Assembly: GCA_013204395.1 (NCBI GenBank)
Contig: JABMNZ010000009.1
Location: 1-52,985, forward strand
Source of the DNA: Parcubacteria group bacterium
Lineage (GTDB): Bacteria; Patescibacteriota; Patescibacteriia; UBA9934; GWF2-40-263
Direction: 5' to 3'
Length of the DNA stretch: 52,985 nucleotides
This document shows positions 34,636-43,404 of this stretch, piece after piece. Each line of letters opens with the position of its first letter. Within the stretch, counting starts at the first letter, position 1. A program made the translations under genes and the position numbers. The notes under the pieces are model-generated. The model saw only the letters and a list, made by a program, of their open reading frames with translations, made no database searches and was not told the origin of the DNA.

Positions 34636-36432
34636 TTATTTTACAGTGAGTAACAATCGGCCAAAGAGAGTATGAAGTTCTGGTTTATCATCAATGAGTT
34701 CACCAAAGAGACTCTCAACTATGAACATTGCTTTTACTTTGTCAGTCTCAAATGCAACTGACGCATCCTCTCGTGAAACATCTGTCCGCTGAAAATCCTG
34801 CCCTCTTGTAATCAGATCAGTTAGATCTATCAGTGCAATTAGCTCACCTTCTTTGGTGAGTTCAAGTCCCCACCCATCATCAGTTACATCAAGACCAAAA
34901 GTTTGATCTCCAATTTGAAACTCCTCATTCACCCCACTCATGTCTCGTCCAACATCAATCATGTACTCATAACCATCTATACTCGTAACAGATGTTTTTG
35001 ACGAGTCAACAAAAAGCGCAATAGACTTCTCACCCTCACCTAGGTACCGATTCTCGTAATTATATCGTGTTTCAATACCAAACTTTAAATTAATAACCCT
35101 CTCAGCTCGCTCCCAAGGTTCCGTTCCTATAGCATCTAAATCTTCTCCACCAAACCACGACTCAATTCCATCTAAACCATGATTCTGTGAAAGATATCGA
35201 ACGATTTCATTGATCTGAACTTCATCCTCATTAGTAAGTTCTGAACTTGCTTCTACAAATAGACCATCCTGCAACATACCATTGCTGACAAGGATTCCCT
35301 CAAGGCGATTGATTTGCGACCGCTCTGCCACATAGAAAGCTCCCCATGGCCCAACAGATGCAACTACCGCGATGAGGAAAACCGTAATTGGTATAACACG
35401 AATATCTTTTACTCTGGAAACAAGATAGTAAATCGCCATGCCCATAAGCCAAAATCCAAACACTAGGACAAAGTAACGATTCTCAGTAAAACCATAATCA
35501 CGGAGCCTAAACGATAGCGCCAAGAAGAGCATTCCGGTCTGCGGGATCATCGCTACGAATAAACCAGTCCCGAAGTGACGGACCCAGTCAGTCTTCTCTC
35601 GAAGTGGATAGAGGGCTAAATATGTGAGCACGCCCAAGAACGAGAACCCAAGGATCATCCATGCAAGCTGCCCCTCTGGCCAAGATGTCGAAATCAAAAT
35701 CCGAGCTGTATACGCGTATAAAATCAGGAAGTACATCGTAACGAGTGGAACAAGTACAAACTGAGAGAAAAGTCGAACCTCTTTAGGGTATGGTTTCTTT
35801 GAATCAAGAGCATGTGGATTCTCTGGAAGTCGATGTAAGAAAAACAAAGAAGAAAACATCCCAACAAGCACCACCCAAATCTCAGCATAACGATCTGAGT
35901 CAATAGTGATATCAAACAAGAAATCAATTGAACCTAAGGCAATGGAAATACCGGCCATAAGTGCCCCAGCCCAAACACCAGTCAATGCAACAGTAAAAAT
36001 TAGACCACGGTTGTACTGCCAGAAACGATGTATGGCCGTTGCACCTTTTTGATACACAAAAGGAATAAACGTAACAACAAGCACAAATCCAATCACCCAC
36101 ATGACATGACGAACATACAGTTCACTCACACCAACACCTGGATCAGGAAGGAGGAGATAGTAACCAACCAAGAAAGCAAGGATTGCTCCATGCATTCCCC
36201 AGTAATATTTTTGTGAAAGTTTCTTTATCTCCGCAAACAAGATTGCCCCGACAAACAATGGAGCTGCAAACGTAAGTGTTAACATGAAATTTACGTATGG
36301 CTCAGGATCATCAACGTGAATGAGTGTAATCCCAATAACGGTACCGGCCAAACATGCCAGCATGGCTAATGGAAAGCGTCGGACAACACGCTGAGCTCCG
36401 GCAAATATTGCTGTAATAGAAAGAAGTTTCAT
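34636..36432 (-). CDS. DUF4153-like polytopic membrane protein
   Basis: 598 aa. About twelve hydrophobic segments fill residues 10-390 (for example LIFTVALTGVWAGALMAGISIAL and FLGVLTYLALYPL). They are followed by a soluble C-terminal region of about 200 residues with no motif I recognise. The YPLREKTDWVRHFGTGLF segment fits the DUF4153 family. Function unknown; the soluble tail is probably extracytoplasmic. A -10 (TACTAT) eight bases before the ATG suggests a near-leaderless mRNA. It is a single-gene unit between the two tRNAs, on the opposite strand to tRNA-Val. Confidence 0.75.
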   Translation of the reverse strand: MKLLSITAIFAGAQRVVRRFPLAMLACLAGTVIGITLIHVDDPEPYVNFMLTLTFAAPLFVGAILFAEIKKLSQKYYWGMHGAILAFLVGYYLLLPDPGVGVSELYVRHVMWVIGFVLVVTFIPFVYQKGATAIHRFWQYNRGLIFTVALTGVWAGALMAGISIALGSIDFLFDITIDSDRYAEIWVVLVGMFSSLFFLHRLPENPHALDSKKPYPKEVRLFSQFVLVPLVTMYFLILYAYTARILISTSWPEGQLAWMILGFSFLGVLTYLALYPLREKTDWVRHFGTGLFVAMIPQTGMLFLALSFRLRDYGFTENRYFVLVFGFWLMGMAIYYLVSRVKDIRVIPITVFLIAVVASVGPWGAFYVAERSQINRLEGILVSNGMLQDGLFVEASSELTNEDEVQINEIVRYLSQNHGLDGIESWFGGEDLDAIGTEPWERAERVINLKFGIETRYNYENRYLGEGEKSIALFVDSSKTSVTSIDGYEYMIDVGRDMSGVNEEFQIGDQTFGLDVTDDGWGLELTKEGELIALIDLTDLITRGQDFQRTDVSREDASVAFETDKVKAMFIVESLFGELIDDKPELHTLFGRLLLTVK

Positions 36433-36440
36433 ATAAATCT

Positions 36441-36446
36441 ATAGTA
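36441..36446 (-). promoter_or_regulatory. -10 box for the DUF4153-like gene
   Basis: Minus-strand TACTAT, eight bases before the ATG; preceded by GGC rather than TGC. No SD is present. Confidence 0.4.
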
Positions 36447-36464
36447 GCCCCCATTCTGAAAAAG

Positions 36465-36496
36465 AAAAAGGCCTCAGCATTAGCTGAAGTCTTTTT
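36465..36496 (-). terminator. Terminator of tRNA-Leu
   Basis: On the minus strand AAAAAGAC TTCAGC, loop TAAT, GCTGAGGCCTTTTTC: an imperfect stem with a T run, just after the encoded CCA of tRNA-Leu. Confidence 0.75.
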
Positions 36497-36497
36497 C

Positions 36498-36584
36498 TGG
36501 TGCACGAGAGAGGACTCGAACCTCCACGCCCATAACAGGCACCAGCCCCTCAAGCTGGCGTGTCTACCATTCCACCACTCGTGC
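36498..36584 (-). tRNA. tRNA-Leu (anticodon GAG), CCA encoded
   Basis: Minus strand: acceptor GCACGAG/CTCGTGC, anticodon stem CCAGC/GCTGG with loop TTGAGGG giving anticodon GAG. It has a long variable arm (TGCCTGTTATGGGCG region, class II tRNA), T arm GGAGG TTCGAGT CCTCT, discriminator A and encoded CCA. Confidence 0.95.
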
Positions 36585-36627
36585 ATACCGCGCCGATCAT
36601 AACTGATCGATGCAAAATGTTCAACCC

Positions 36628-37368
36628 TTAAAAGACCCTACTCTTACCTGTAATCACCTTTAGCATCATTGGCTCAATACCGATATCAAACCGAGTTGAC
36701 GTCATCTCCTCACCATCAACAAACAACGAGATTGGTTTGTCTGATCTAATGGCAAGCGAACTCATTGGTAATATCGTCTCTTTCATTTGTGTGCGGCCAA
36801 AGACCCCCCAACCAATTTTTACCTCCGCCCTGATAATCGCTTCAAATTGTCCGTCACGAGGATCGGTCACCTCAGCAAGATTCCGAATCTCAAGCGCCGC
36901 CTTTCTTGCAGTAGGAAAAATTCGGTACTTTCCCTCACAAGTAAGCTCAGCGTGAAACTCAGGCATAGTGAGCCCTGTCACAAAACGTCGGCCATTTACG
37001 ATTCCAATATCAATCGTTTCAATTCTACGAGCACTCAACACATCGCAAGCAGCTATCCCCTCAGGGATTCCCATCATGCGTGCTAATTCATTTTTTGGAC
37101 CAATGGGAATAATCCCAAGGGCCACATCCGGGGCATCAGCCACCACATCAATCACCTTACGAACCGTCTCATCATTTCCTAATACAACAACCGTTGAAAC
37201 TCCCCTCTCTATCTCGTCACGAATCATCTCTTCAGCATTTCTAAATAAAGCAAGCCGCGAAATCTTCCCAGCAAGCCCAAGGTCCGTCAAACGATTCTCA
37301 ATATTCAGGAGGTCTCTTTCGTATCGTTTGTTCCCTTGGATGTATTCATCGTAGAGATAACAGTACAT
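36628..37368 (-). CDS. Diacylglycerol/lipid kinase-like (DAGKc-fold) protein, altered motif
   Basis: 246 aa from MYCYLYDEY, placed by GAGGA a few bases before the ATG; the longer track start lies within the bactofilin gene. The fold shows VVVLGNDETVRKVID (about 62-76) where lipid kinases have GGDGT, and LGIIPIGPKNELARMMGIP (about 86-104) where they have PxGTxND. The second half is beta-rich with FVDGEEM. Substitution of the glycine-rich nucleotide loop makes normal kinase activity doubtful, so it could bind another substrate. It follows bactofilin by one base and is in the same operon. Confidence 0.72.
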   Translation of the reverse strand: MYCYLYDEYIQGNKRYERDLLNIENRLTDLGLAGKISRLALFRNAEEMIRDEIERGVSTVVVLGNDETVRKVIDVVADAPDVALGIIPIGPKNELARMMGIPEGIAACDVLSARRIETIDIGIVNGRRFVTGLTMPEFHAELTCEGKYRIFPTARKAALEIRNLAEVTDPRDGQFEAIIRAEVKIGWGVFGRTQMKETILPMSSLAIRSDKPISLFVDGEEMTSTRFDIGIEPMMLKVITGKSRVF

Positions 37369-37369
37369 T

Positions 37370-37765
37370 CTATTCCTCTTCAGACGCTTCATCCTCTTCA
37401 GGTTCTGATACAGCACCCATTGAGAGCTTGCCATTAATCTGCGCTCCGGCTGCCACAGAAATTCTTCCAGTAGTGATATCTCCGTCCACCTTTGATGTCG
37501 AGAGGAGTTCGAGCATCTGATCCACTACAAGATTACCTTCAACCAACCCAGAGATAACAGCATTCTGTGCATGCACATCTGCTTTTATTCGAGCCGTCTC
37601 ACCAATCCGAAGTGATTTTGCTGTTTCTACTGATCCAGAGACTTCGCCATCAATAACGACGTCCCCGTTTGAATGAAAATCCCCCTCAACTTTAACCCCC
37701 TGAGCGATGATAGTCTCGCCCGCGGCTGCATTTGGCATAGGGCTTGCTTTTTTATCTTTGAACAT
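37370..37765 (-). CDS. Bactofilin-type polymer-forming protein
   Basis: 131 aa. A Gly/Val-rich right-handed beta-helix core (ETIIAQGVKVEGDFHSNGDVVIDGEVSGSVETAKSLRIG, about 17-56, and onward to about 115) has the short repeated turns of the DUF583 family. It ends in an acidic tail (EPEEDEASEEE). Bactofilins polymerise without nucleotide and scaffold cell-shape or wall enzymes. It lies 35 bases downstream of argS; the lipid-kinase-like gene begins one base after its TAG. Confidence 0.92.
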   Translation of the reverse strand: MFKDKKASPMPNAAAGETIIAQGVKVEGDFHSNGDVVIDGEVSGSVETAKSLRIGETARIKADVHAQNAVISGLVEGNLVVDQMLELLSTSKVDGDITTGRISVAAGAQINGKLSMGAVSEPEEDEASEEE

Positions 37766-37800
37766 ATTAGTTTATCTTCACCTGGATCTTATCGGAGGTT

Positions 37801-39513
37801 CTACATCTCATCAATGGTATGCATCCCCAGGATACCCAGACCCCCCTTAAGCACTTGAGCAACAGATGTGATCAAGGTTAATCGCTCTCCAAGAGACTCA
37901 TCTTTTGCTGTTAACACAGGGACATTCGCATAAAACTCAGAAAATTGCTTTGAAAGATCAAAGAGATACTGAGCCAAAATCGAAGGCTGCATCTTTCCTG
38001 TCGCCTGAAAAATTATCTCGGGATAACGGGCCAGGGTTACAAGCAGAGTATGGCTATGCGACTGTGTAAGAGTTGCGGCGCTGTAAACAGGCTTAATCTT
38101 ACCGGCTTTTGCAAGAAGACTCTGGATACGAGCATACGTATAAAGCAGATATGGACCTGTATACCCCTCAAAAGAAAGGACTTCGTCAAAATCAAATACG
38201 ATCTTTTTTGCGATATCTTGCTTGAGCATTCCAAAACGCATAGCTCCAAATGCCACAGCCTGAGTTGTGGCATTAATCTGTTTTTCCTTCCAGTCCCCAT
38301 GGCGACTTTGAGTCTCCATACGAGCAGACTCAAGCAGTTGATCACGAACGGTTTCATACCGAATCACGTTCCCTTTTCTCGACCCCATGGCCCCATCTGA
38401 GAGCGTAACGAACTCATAAGATAAGTGTTCCATCTCCCGCTTGAATCCCATTCTTCTCAAGGTTTCAAATAACTGCCCTAAGGCATGGGACTGCCTTTCG
38501 TCTACCACATAGACAGAACGTGCAGGGTGATAATCATCCTCCTTCTTATAGGCGAGCCCAAGATCTTTTGCGTTGTACAGAAGTGTGCCATCCGATTTAA
38601 TTAAAAGATTTACTCCAAGATCTACATCTTGCAAATCCACAATCCACGCACCTTCTGACTGGACCACAAGCCCATCTTCAATCAGTTTGTCGATAATCTT
38701 TTTAGTTTTTCCAATCACCTCACTCTCAAAATACCAGTGGTCAAGTGTGAGCTCTAGCTCGTCGTACACCTGGGTTAGATATTGAATAGACCATTTTCTT
38801 GTTGTCTTCCAAAGAGTAAGTTCATCAGACTTTTTCTGTGCCTCGAGTGTTTGGAAAATTTGTGACACCTGAGTCTTAAGACTCTCATCTTCTTTTAGGG
38901 CCTTGTTCCCTTCGACATAGACATCTCGTAAAAAATGAATTCTCTGTTCGCCCTCAGGGAGATCCTCCCCCTTATGGAACGTTTGCATGGCCCATATAGA
39001 CTGCGCTACATGGGTCCCAAGATCATTGATATAGGCCACCGGAATAACATCGTAACCCGACGCATTTAAAAGATTTACAATCGTCTGACCAACAAATAAG
39101 TTACGAAGATGCCCGATGTGAACATCTTTATGAGTGTTCAAATTGGCAAATTCAACCATTACCCGCTTTTCATTTCCCACCTTACTGTAACCATACTCTT
39201 CTCCCCGCGTTTTAATCTCTTCAAATACAGCTTCCCCAAAGGCCTTTGAGTCCAAGAAAACATTCACATAGGGCCCAACCGCCTTTACGCTCTTTATAAA
39301 TTCCTTTGGTCCAATCTTTGCGGCAATCTCCGTAGCTATCTCATTGGGATTACGTTTCATTTTTTTTGAAAGCCCAAAACACGGATACGCCAAATCACCA
39401 AGAAGTGAATCTGGTGGCGTCTCTAGTTCTTCTAAGGACGGCGAAAAGCCTTTTGGCCCAGCCTGCTTAAGCTCTCGAAGAACCTGTTGTTTTGCTTTCT
39501 GAATCGTATACAT
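37801..39513 (-). CDS. argS: Arginyl-tRNA synthetase
   Basis: 570 aa, normal length. It charges tRNA-Arg and needs the tRNA for activation. The HIGH motif is HIGHLRN (about 135-141); the KMSKS position reads GSRKGN within GAMGSRKGNVIRYE (about 378-391), as in many ArgRS. The N-terminal Arg-S add-on domain and C-terminal DALR anticodon-binding helices (FDLSKQFSEFYANVPVL) are complete. It lies two bases downstream of mscS, in the valS-mscS-argS-bactofilin series. Confidence 0.96.
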   Translation of the reverse strand: MYTIQKAKQQVLRELKQAGPKGFSPSLEELETPPDSLLGDLAYPCFGLSKKMKRNPNEIATEIAAKIGPKEFIKSVKAVGPYVNVFLDSKAFGEAVFEEIKTRGEEYGYSKVGNEKRVMVEFANLNTHKDVHIGHLRNLFVGQTIVNLLNASGYDVIPVAYINDLGTHVAQSIWAMQTFHKGEDLPEGEQRIHFLRDVYVEGNKALKEDESLKTQVSQIFQTLEAQKKSDELTLWKTTRKWSIQYLTQVYDELELTLDHWYFESEVIGKTKKIIDKLIEDGLVVQSEGAWIVDLQDVDLGVNLLIKSDGTLLYNAKDLGLAYKKEDDYHPARSVYVVDERQSHALGQLFETLRRMGFKREMEHLSYEFVTLSDGAMGSRKGNVIRYETVRDQLLESARMETQSRHGDWKEKQINATTQAVAFGAMRFGMLKQDIAKKIVFDFDEVLSFEGYTGPYLLYTYARIQSLLAKAGKIKPVYSAATLTQSHSHTLLVTLARYPEIIFQATGKMQPSILAQYLFDLSKQFSEFYANVPVLTAKDESLGERLTLITSVAQVLKGGLGILGMHTIDEM

Positions 39514-39515
39514 AC

Positions 39516-40571
39516 TTATTTTTCTAAGTGTACTGACATCTGTGGGTAAGGAATAACGATCTTTTCTTTTTCAAAAGCAACCTTTAAAGCCTTAATAAAT
39601 TCATGTTTCACGACAAATTGATCAAGATACTGTCCCACTGGCATGAATACTTTCATCTCAATGGACGAATCGTCAAATCCACCAAAACGGACGAATGGGT
39701 CTGTAGCACCGGTTGCATCAAGTTTCTGTAAAACTTCATTTGCAACCACCATAGCGATCCGTTCTGCACTTTCAAGATCAGCGTCGTAACTAACGCCAAC
39801 CGTTACCTTTAAAGAAAACCCGGCACCAGGCATGAAGGTATTGGTGATCACCATATCAGCCAATCTCTTGTTTGGAATAATCACCAGTGTATTCTGAAAC
39901 GTCTTGATGCGCGTAGATCGCATTGAAATGTCCTGAACGAATCCCTCCGTGCCACCTTCAAGCTGAATGAAATCCCCTGGACGCACTGGCTTATCCATCG
40001 CTAGACCAACTGCAGAAAATAATCCAGAAAGAGTATTTTGAAGAGCCAGAGCCACAGCAATACCTGCAATCCCAAGTCCAGCTATTAAAGCACTGATATC
40101 AACACCGACTTGATTGAGAATAAATGCTAAGGCCACCCCCCAAATCAACATGGTTACAATCGTATTTAAAAACCCAAACGACTCATGTTCCAATCCACCA
40201 GGACCATCATTACGCGCTTCATTTTCGTGCCATTTAACAACCCCTCGGATAACTCGATCTAAGGTATAAGCCCCCCACATGATTAGAAGTATCGGAATCG
40301 ATTCACTAAATCCGAACCCCTGATAGGTCATATTCGGAAATAGATAGTGAAGGGCAAGAACAATTCCAACGAGTTGAAATCCGAAATGTACTGGTCTGCC
40401 AATGAGCTTAATGAGCGTATCGTCAAAAGTGGTCTTTGTTCGTGAAGTAAGGAACTTAGATCTCTTAAAGACCATCATGATAATAACTGAGACGAGCCAT
40501 GCCCCCACCAATATACTAGCAGCCGCTAGGAGCTGAGTGTGTGACGGGATAATAAAAGTAAAATCGGTCAT
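39516..40571 (-). CDS. MscS-family mechanosensitive channel
   Basis: 351 aa. About four membrane spans precede the pore-lining helix, GLGIAGIAVALALQNTLSGLF (about 168-188). Then comes the beta domain signature AMDKPVRPGDFIQLEGGTEGFVQDISMRSTRIKTFQN. The C-terminal mixed domain ends PYPQMSVHLEK. It opens under membrane tension to release solutes on osmotic downshock. It lies one base after valS, so it is in that operon. Confidence 0.93.
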   Translation of the reverse strand: MTDFTFIIPSHTQLLAAASILVGAWLVSVIIMMVFKRSKFLTSRTKTTFDDTLIKLIGRPVHFGFQLVGIVLALHYLFPNMTYQGFGFSESIPILLIMWGAYTLDRVIRGVVKWHENEARNDGPGGLEHESFGFLNTIVTMLIWGVALAFILNQVGVDISALIAGLGIAGIAVALALQNTLSGLFSAVGLAMDKPVRPGDFIQLEGGTEGFVQDISMRSTRIKTFQNTLVIIPNKRLADMVITNTFMPGAGFSLKVTVGVSYDADLESAERIAMVVANEVLQKLDATGATDPFVRFGGFDDSSIEMKVFMPVGQYLDQFVVKHEFIKALKVAFEKEKIVIPYPQMSVHLEK

Positions 40572-40572
40572 A

Positions 40573-43206
40573 TTAAAGAGCGTTTAGTTGATCCTCAAGA
40601 AGGGTAAGTTTAGCCTTTGCCTCATCAAGATTTTGTTTCATTGTGTTTACGATTTTCTCTGGAGCTTTTGAAGTGAATGTGTCATTAGCAAGTTTCTCAG
40701 TAAGAGAAGTGCAATAAGCAGCTGTCATGTCTCGCTCTCTGGTAAGACGCACTGCCTCTACTTTCTTATCAACGAGACCTTCAAGTGAAACATGAACCTG
40801 AATTACACCAACCACGGCCGTGGCAATCTCCCCCTCCGGCTTTGATCCAAACGTAAGCGTCTGTACGCGTCCAAGCCCACACATCACATCCCGCTGGCTA
40901 TCAAGGCTCTCTACACCAGTCAATACGACGTTTACTAGGGTCTTAGGGGCAACATTGTATTCGCTTCGCAAGTTGCGGATAGCGGCAATAATCTCCTGTG
41001 TTTTTTCAAACTCTGCTTCTGCTTCCTTATCGAGATGATCCTGTGCTGCCATGGGCCACTCATGAATCATAAGCATTGTCTCTGGATCAATCTGCTTCCA
41101 GATCTGTTCTGTTACAAACGGCATAAACGGATGCCAGTAGGTAAGCAGGCGCTCTAGAATATACAGAAGGATGTCCTGTGTGGATTTTCCATCCTGGACT
41201 TTCGCAATCTCCAGGTACCAGTCCGCGAATTCACCCCATGTAAAATTCCGCAACTTCTCCCCTGCTTGCGAGAACTCAAAAGCCTCAAGGTGATCTGTCA
41301 CCTCACTTTGAAGTGTGTGGAATCGAGAAAGAATCCATCGGTCCGCAAGGGTCTGTGGAGACAAATCTGTTTCAGCTACATGCCCCACCACTTCAACCTG
41401 CCCCAACACAAATCTAGAGATGTTCCAGAGCTTGTTCACAAAATTACGTCCACCCTCAAGTTTTTCTGGATAAAACCTTGAGTCGTTGCCAGGAGAAATT
41501 CCCAAAAGCAAACTGATGCGCAAGGCATCTGCTCCAACCTCCTGAATGACATCTATTGGGTCAATACCGTTTCCAGCAGATTTGGAAAACTTCTTTCCAT
41601 CTTTGTCTCGAAGCATTCCATGGATATAAGCATCCTTAAATGGAATCTCTTCTTGTGAGTAAGTGCTCATCAAAATCATCCGCATGAGCCAGAGATAAAG
41701 AATCTCATATCCCATCTGCATCCAAGCTGTTGGGTGAAACTTCTCAAGATCCTTTGTCTTGTCTGGCCACCCCAGTGTTGAAAATGTCCATGAACCAGAA
41801 CTAAACCACGTGTCTAGTGTATCTGGATCACGCTGCCAGCCATCACCTTCCGGAGCTTCCGTTCCCACAAATACCTCGTCACCTTTGTACCAGACGGGAA
41901 TTTGATGACCCCACCAAATCTGGCGTGAGAGACACCAGTCTCTCAGTGAGTCCACTCTATCAAGATACAACTTTGTAAATCTGTCTGGAGTAATTGTTAC
42001 TTTCTGTGACTGGTCACCATTCAATCCAGTTGTGACAGCCTCACGCATGAGCAGACGGAGGCTCTTGCCCCGCCCTGGGATCTCTTTATTCATGTCCAGC
42101 CACCACTGCGTCATTGGAAGTGCCTCAATCACATCCCCATACCTGTCAGAAGTCCCAACGTTCTGCATGATCTCTTCTTCTTTCTCCAACAAACCTTCAC
42201 TTGAAAGCCATTCAACAAACTTTGCTCGAGCGTCCTCTACACTCATCCCCGCATAGGAACCTGCCTCTTCTGTCATGTTCCCGTCCTTTCCAATAACAGG
42301 AATGATCTCGATCGGATTTCCCTGAGCTTTTTGTTTCTCGTACATCAAAAAGTCTATCTGACTATGTGCAGGAGTAACCCCTAAGGCCCCTGTTCCAAAC
42401 GCAGGATCAACTTCTTCGTCTGCAATTATTTTTATCTCAAGAGGATTTTTAGCCCCAACATCAACCGTAAATGTTTGACCAATGAAAGACTTATAGCGCT
42501 CATCAGTTGGATGAACGGCGACAGCTGTATCACCAAGTTTTGTTTCCGGTCTTGTCGTCGCGATAGTAATGGGAAAGTCCTTGCTGTATTTGAAAGTATA
42601 AAGCTTAGCCTCTCGCTCAACATGTTCGATTTCGTCATCAGACTGCGTTGACTGTCCTTTCACAGACCAATTCACAACTCTGTACCCCCTATAGATCAAA
42701 CCGTCGTTATACATGCGCGTAAACAACTCATTCACGGCCTTGTTACGAGGCTCATCAAAAGTGTATGCCAGACGTGACCAATCACAGCTCGTTCCCATCT
42801 TTCGGATCTGACCAAGGATGGTCGCCATGGACTCATCTGCAAAAACTCTTATTTTTTCGACAAGTCCATCTCGCCCAAACTCTTCACGTGGATTCTCATG
42901 ACCCTCATCAATTAACATCTTCTCAACCTTTGCCTGTGTGGCAATAGCAGCATGATCTGTTCCAGGAACAAGCAAAACACTCTTTCCGCGAAGTCGCTGA
43001 AAACGCGCCATGGTGTCCATGAGCGTATTTTCAAGAGCATGACCCAAATGTAGAATCCCCGTGACATTGGGTGGTGGCATCATGATGACGTAGGGGTCAC
43101 CATCTTGGGTGTCTGGGTTAAAAAAGCCGCTTTGCTCCCAGGAAGCATAGATAGCGTCTTCGTAGTCTTTGGCCTCGTAGGCCTTTGGCATGTCAGGTTT
43201 TTCCAT
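40573..43206 (-). CDS. valS: Valyl-tRNA synthetase
   Basis: 877 aa from MEKPDMPKAYE. The ORF track's 204 extra residues are antisense to the MopE/FG-GAP gene and are rejected. It charges tRNA-Val, whose gene is also in the window, and edits mischarged Thr. HIGH is in PPNVTGILHLGHALENT (about 48-64) and KMSKS in DGKKFSKSAGNGIDP (about 540). The editing CP1 domain lies between them. A C-terminal coiled coil (about 810-877) is the family tRNA-binding arm. A -35/-10 (TTGCAA, TAAACT) places transcription start within a few bases of the ATG. It is the first gene of a valS-mscS-argS-bactofilin-lipid-kinase-like run. Confidence 0.96.
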   Translation of the reverse strand: MEKPDMPKAYEAKDYEDAIYASWEQSGFFNPDTQDGDPYVIMMPPPNVTGILHLGHALENTLMDTMARFQRLRGKSVLLVPGTDHAAIATQAKVEKMLIDEGHENPREEFGRDGLVEKIRVFADESMATILGQIRKMGTSCDWSRLAYTFDEPRNKAVNELFTRMYNDGLIYRGYRVVNWSVKGQSTQSDDEIEHVEREAKLYTFKYSKDFPITIATTRPETKLGDTAVAVHPTDERYKSFIGQTFTVDVGAKNPLEIKIIADEEVDPAFGTGALGVTPAHSQIDFLMYEKQKAQGNPIEIIPVIGKDGNMTEEAGSYAGMSVEDARAKFVEWLSSEGLLEKEEEIMQNVGTSDRYGDVIEALPMTQWWLDMNKEIPGRGKSLRLLMREAVTTGLNGDQSQKVTITPDRFTKLYLDRVDSLRDWCLSRQIWWGHQIPVWYKGDEVFVGTEAPEGDGWQRDPDTLDTWFSSGSWTFSTLGWPDKTKDLEKFHPTAWMQMGYEILYLWLMRMILMSTYSQEEIPFKDAYIHGMLRDKDGKKFSKSAGNGIDPIDVIQEVGADALRISLLLGISPGNDSRFYPEKLEGGRNFVNKLWNISRFVLGQVEVVGHVAETDLSPQTLADRWILSRFHTLQSEVTDHLEAFEFSQAGEKLRNFTWGEFADWYLEIAKVQDGKSTQDILLYILERLLTYWHPFMPFVTEQIWKQIDPETMLMIHEWPMAAQDHLDKEAEAEFEKTQEIIAAIRNLRSEYNVAPKTLVNVVLTGVESLDSQRDVMCGLGRVQTLTFGSKPEGEIATAVVGVIQVHVSLEGLVDKKVEAVRLTRERDMTAAYCTSLTEKLANDTFTSKAPEKIVNTMKQNLDEAKAKLTLLEDQLNAL

Positions 43207-43216
43207 AGATGAACCT

Positions 43217-43245
43217 AGTTTAGGGAAAAACCTGTCGTTTTGCAA
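43217..43245 (-). promoter_or_regulatory. valS promoter
   Basis: Minus-strand TTGCAA (43245-43240), 17-base spacer, TAAACT (43222-43217), then ten bases to the ATG. The mRNA leader would be a few bases at most. Confidence 0.5.
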
Positions 43246-43275
43246 CTGGAAATGGCTGGGGTAAGATGTGGGTGT

Positions 43276-43293
43276 GGGGGTTGACGTACCCCC
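43276..43293 (+). terminator. Orphan plus-strand terminator-like hairpin
   Basis: GGGGGT, loop TGACGT, ACCCCC, then GTTTTTATT. It reads as a terminator in the plus direction, but no plus-strand gene precedes it; the gene on its left (valS) points away. It may have come in with the GC-rich gene or have another function. Confidence 0.5.
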
Positions 43294-43404
43294 GTTTTTA
43301 TTGAAAGATACTCTTCTAGTTCTTTTCAAAGTGGCCTCAGACTTCAGATTACTTCCATGATTTGAATTCTGCGGCCACAACACTCTTATTGGAGGGACAA
43401 AACC

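Noticed and set aside
43281-43312. TTGACG as -35 for the MopE/FG-GAP gene
   Set aside because: TTGACG lies in the loop and arm of a perfect hairpin and the nearest -10-like GATACT is 20 bases away, too far for a good promoter.
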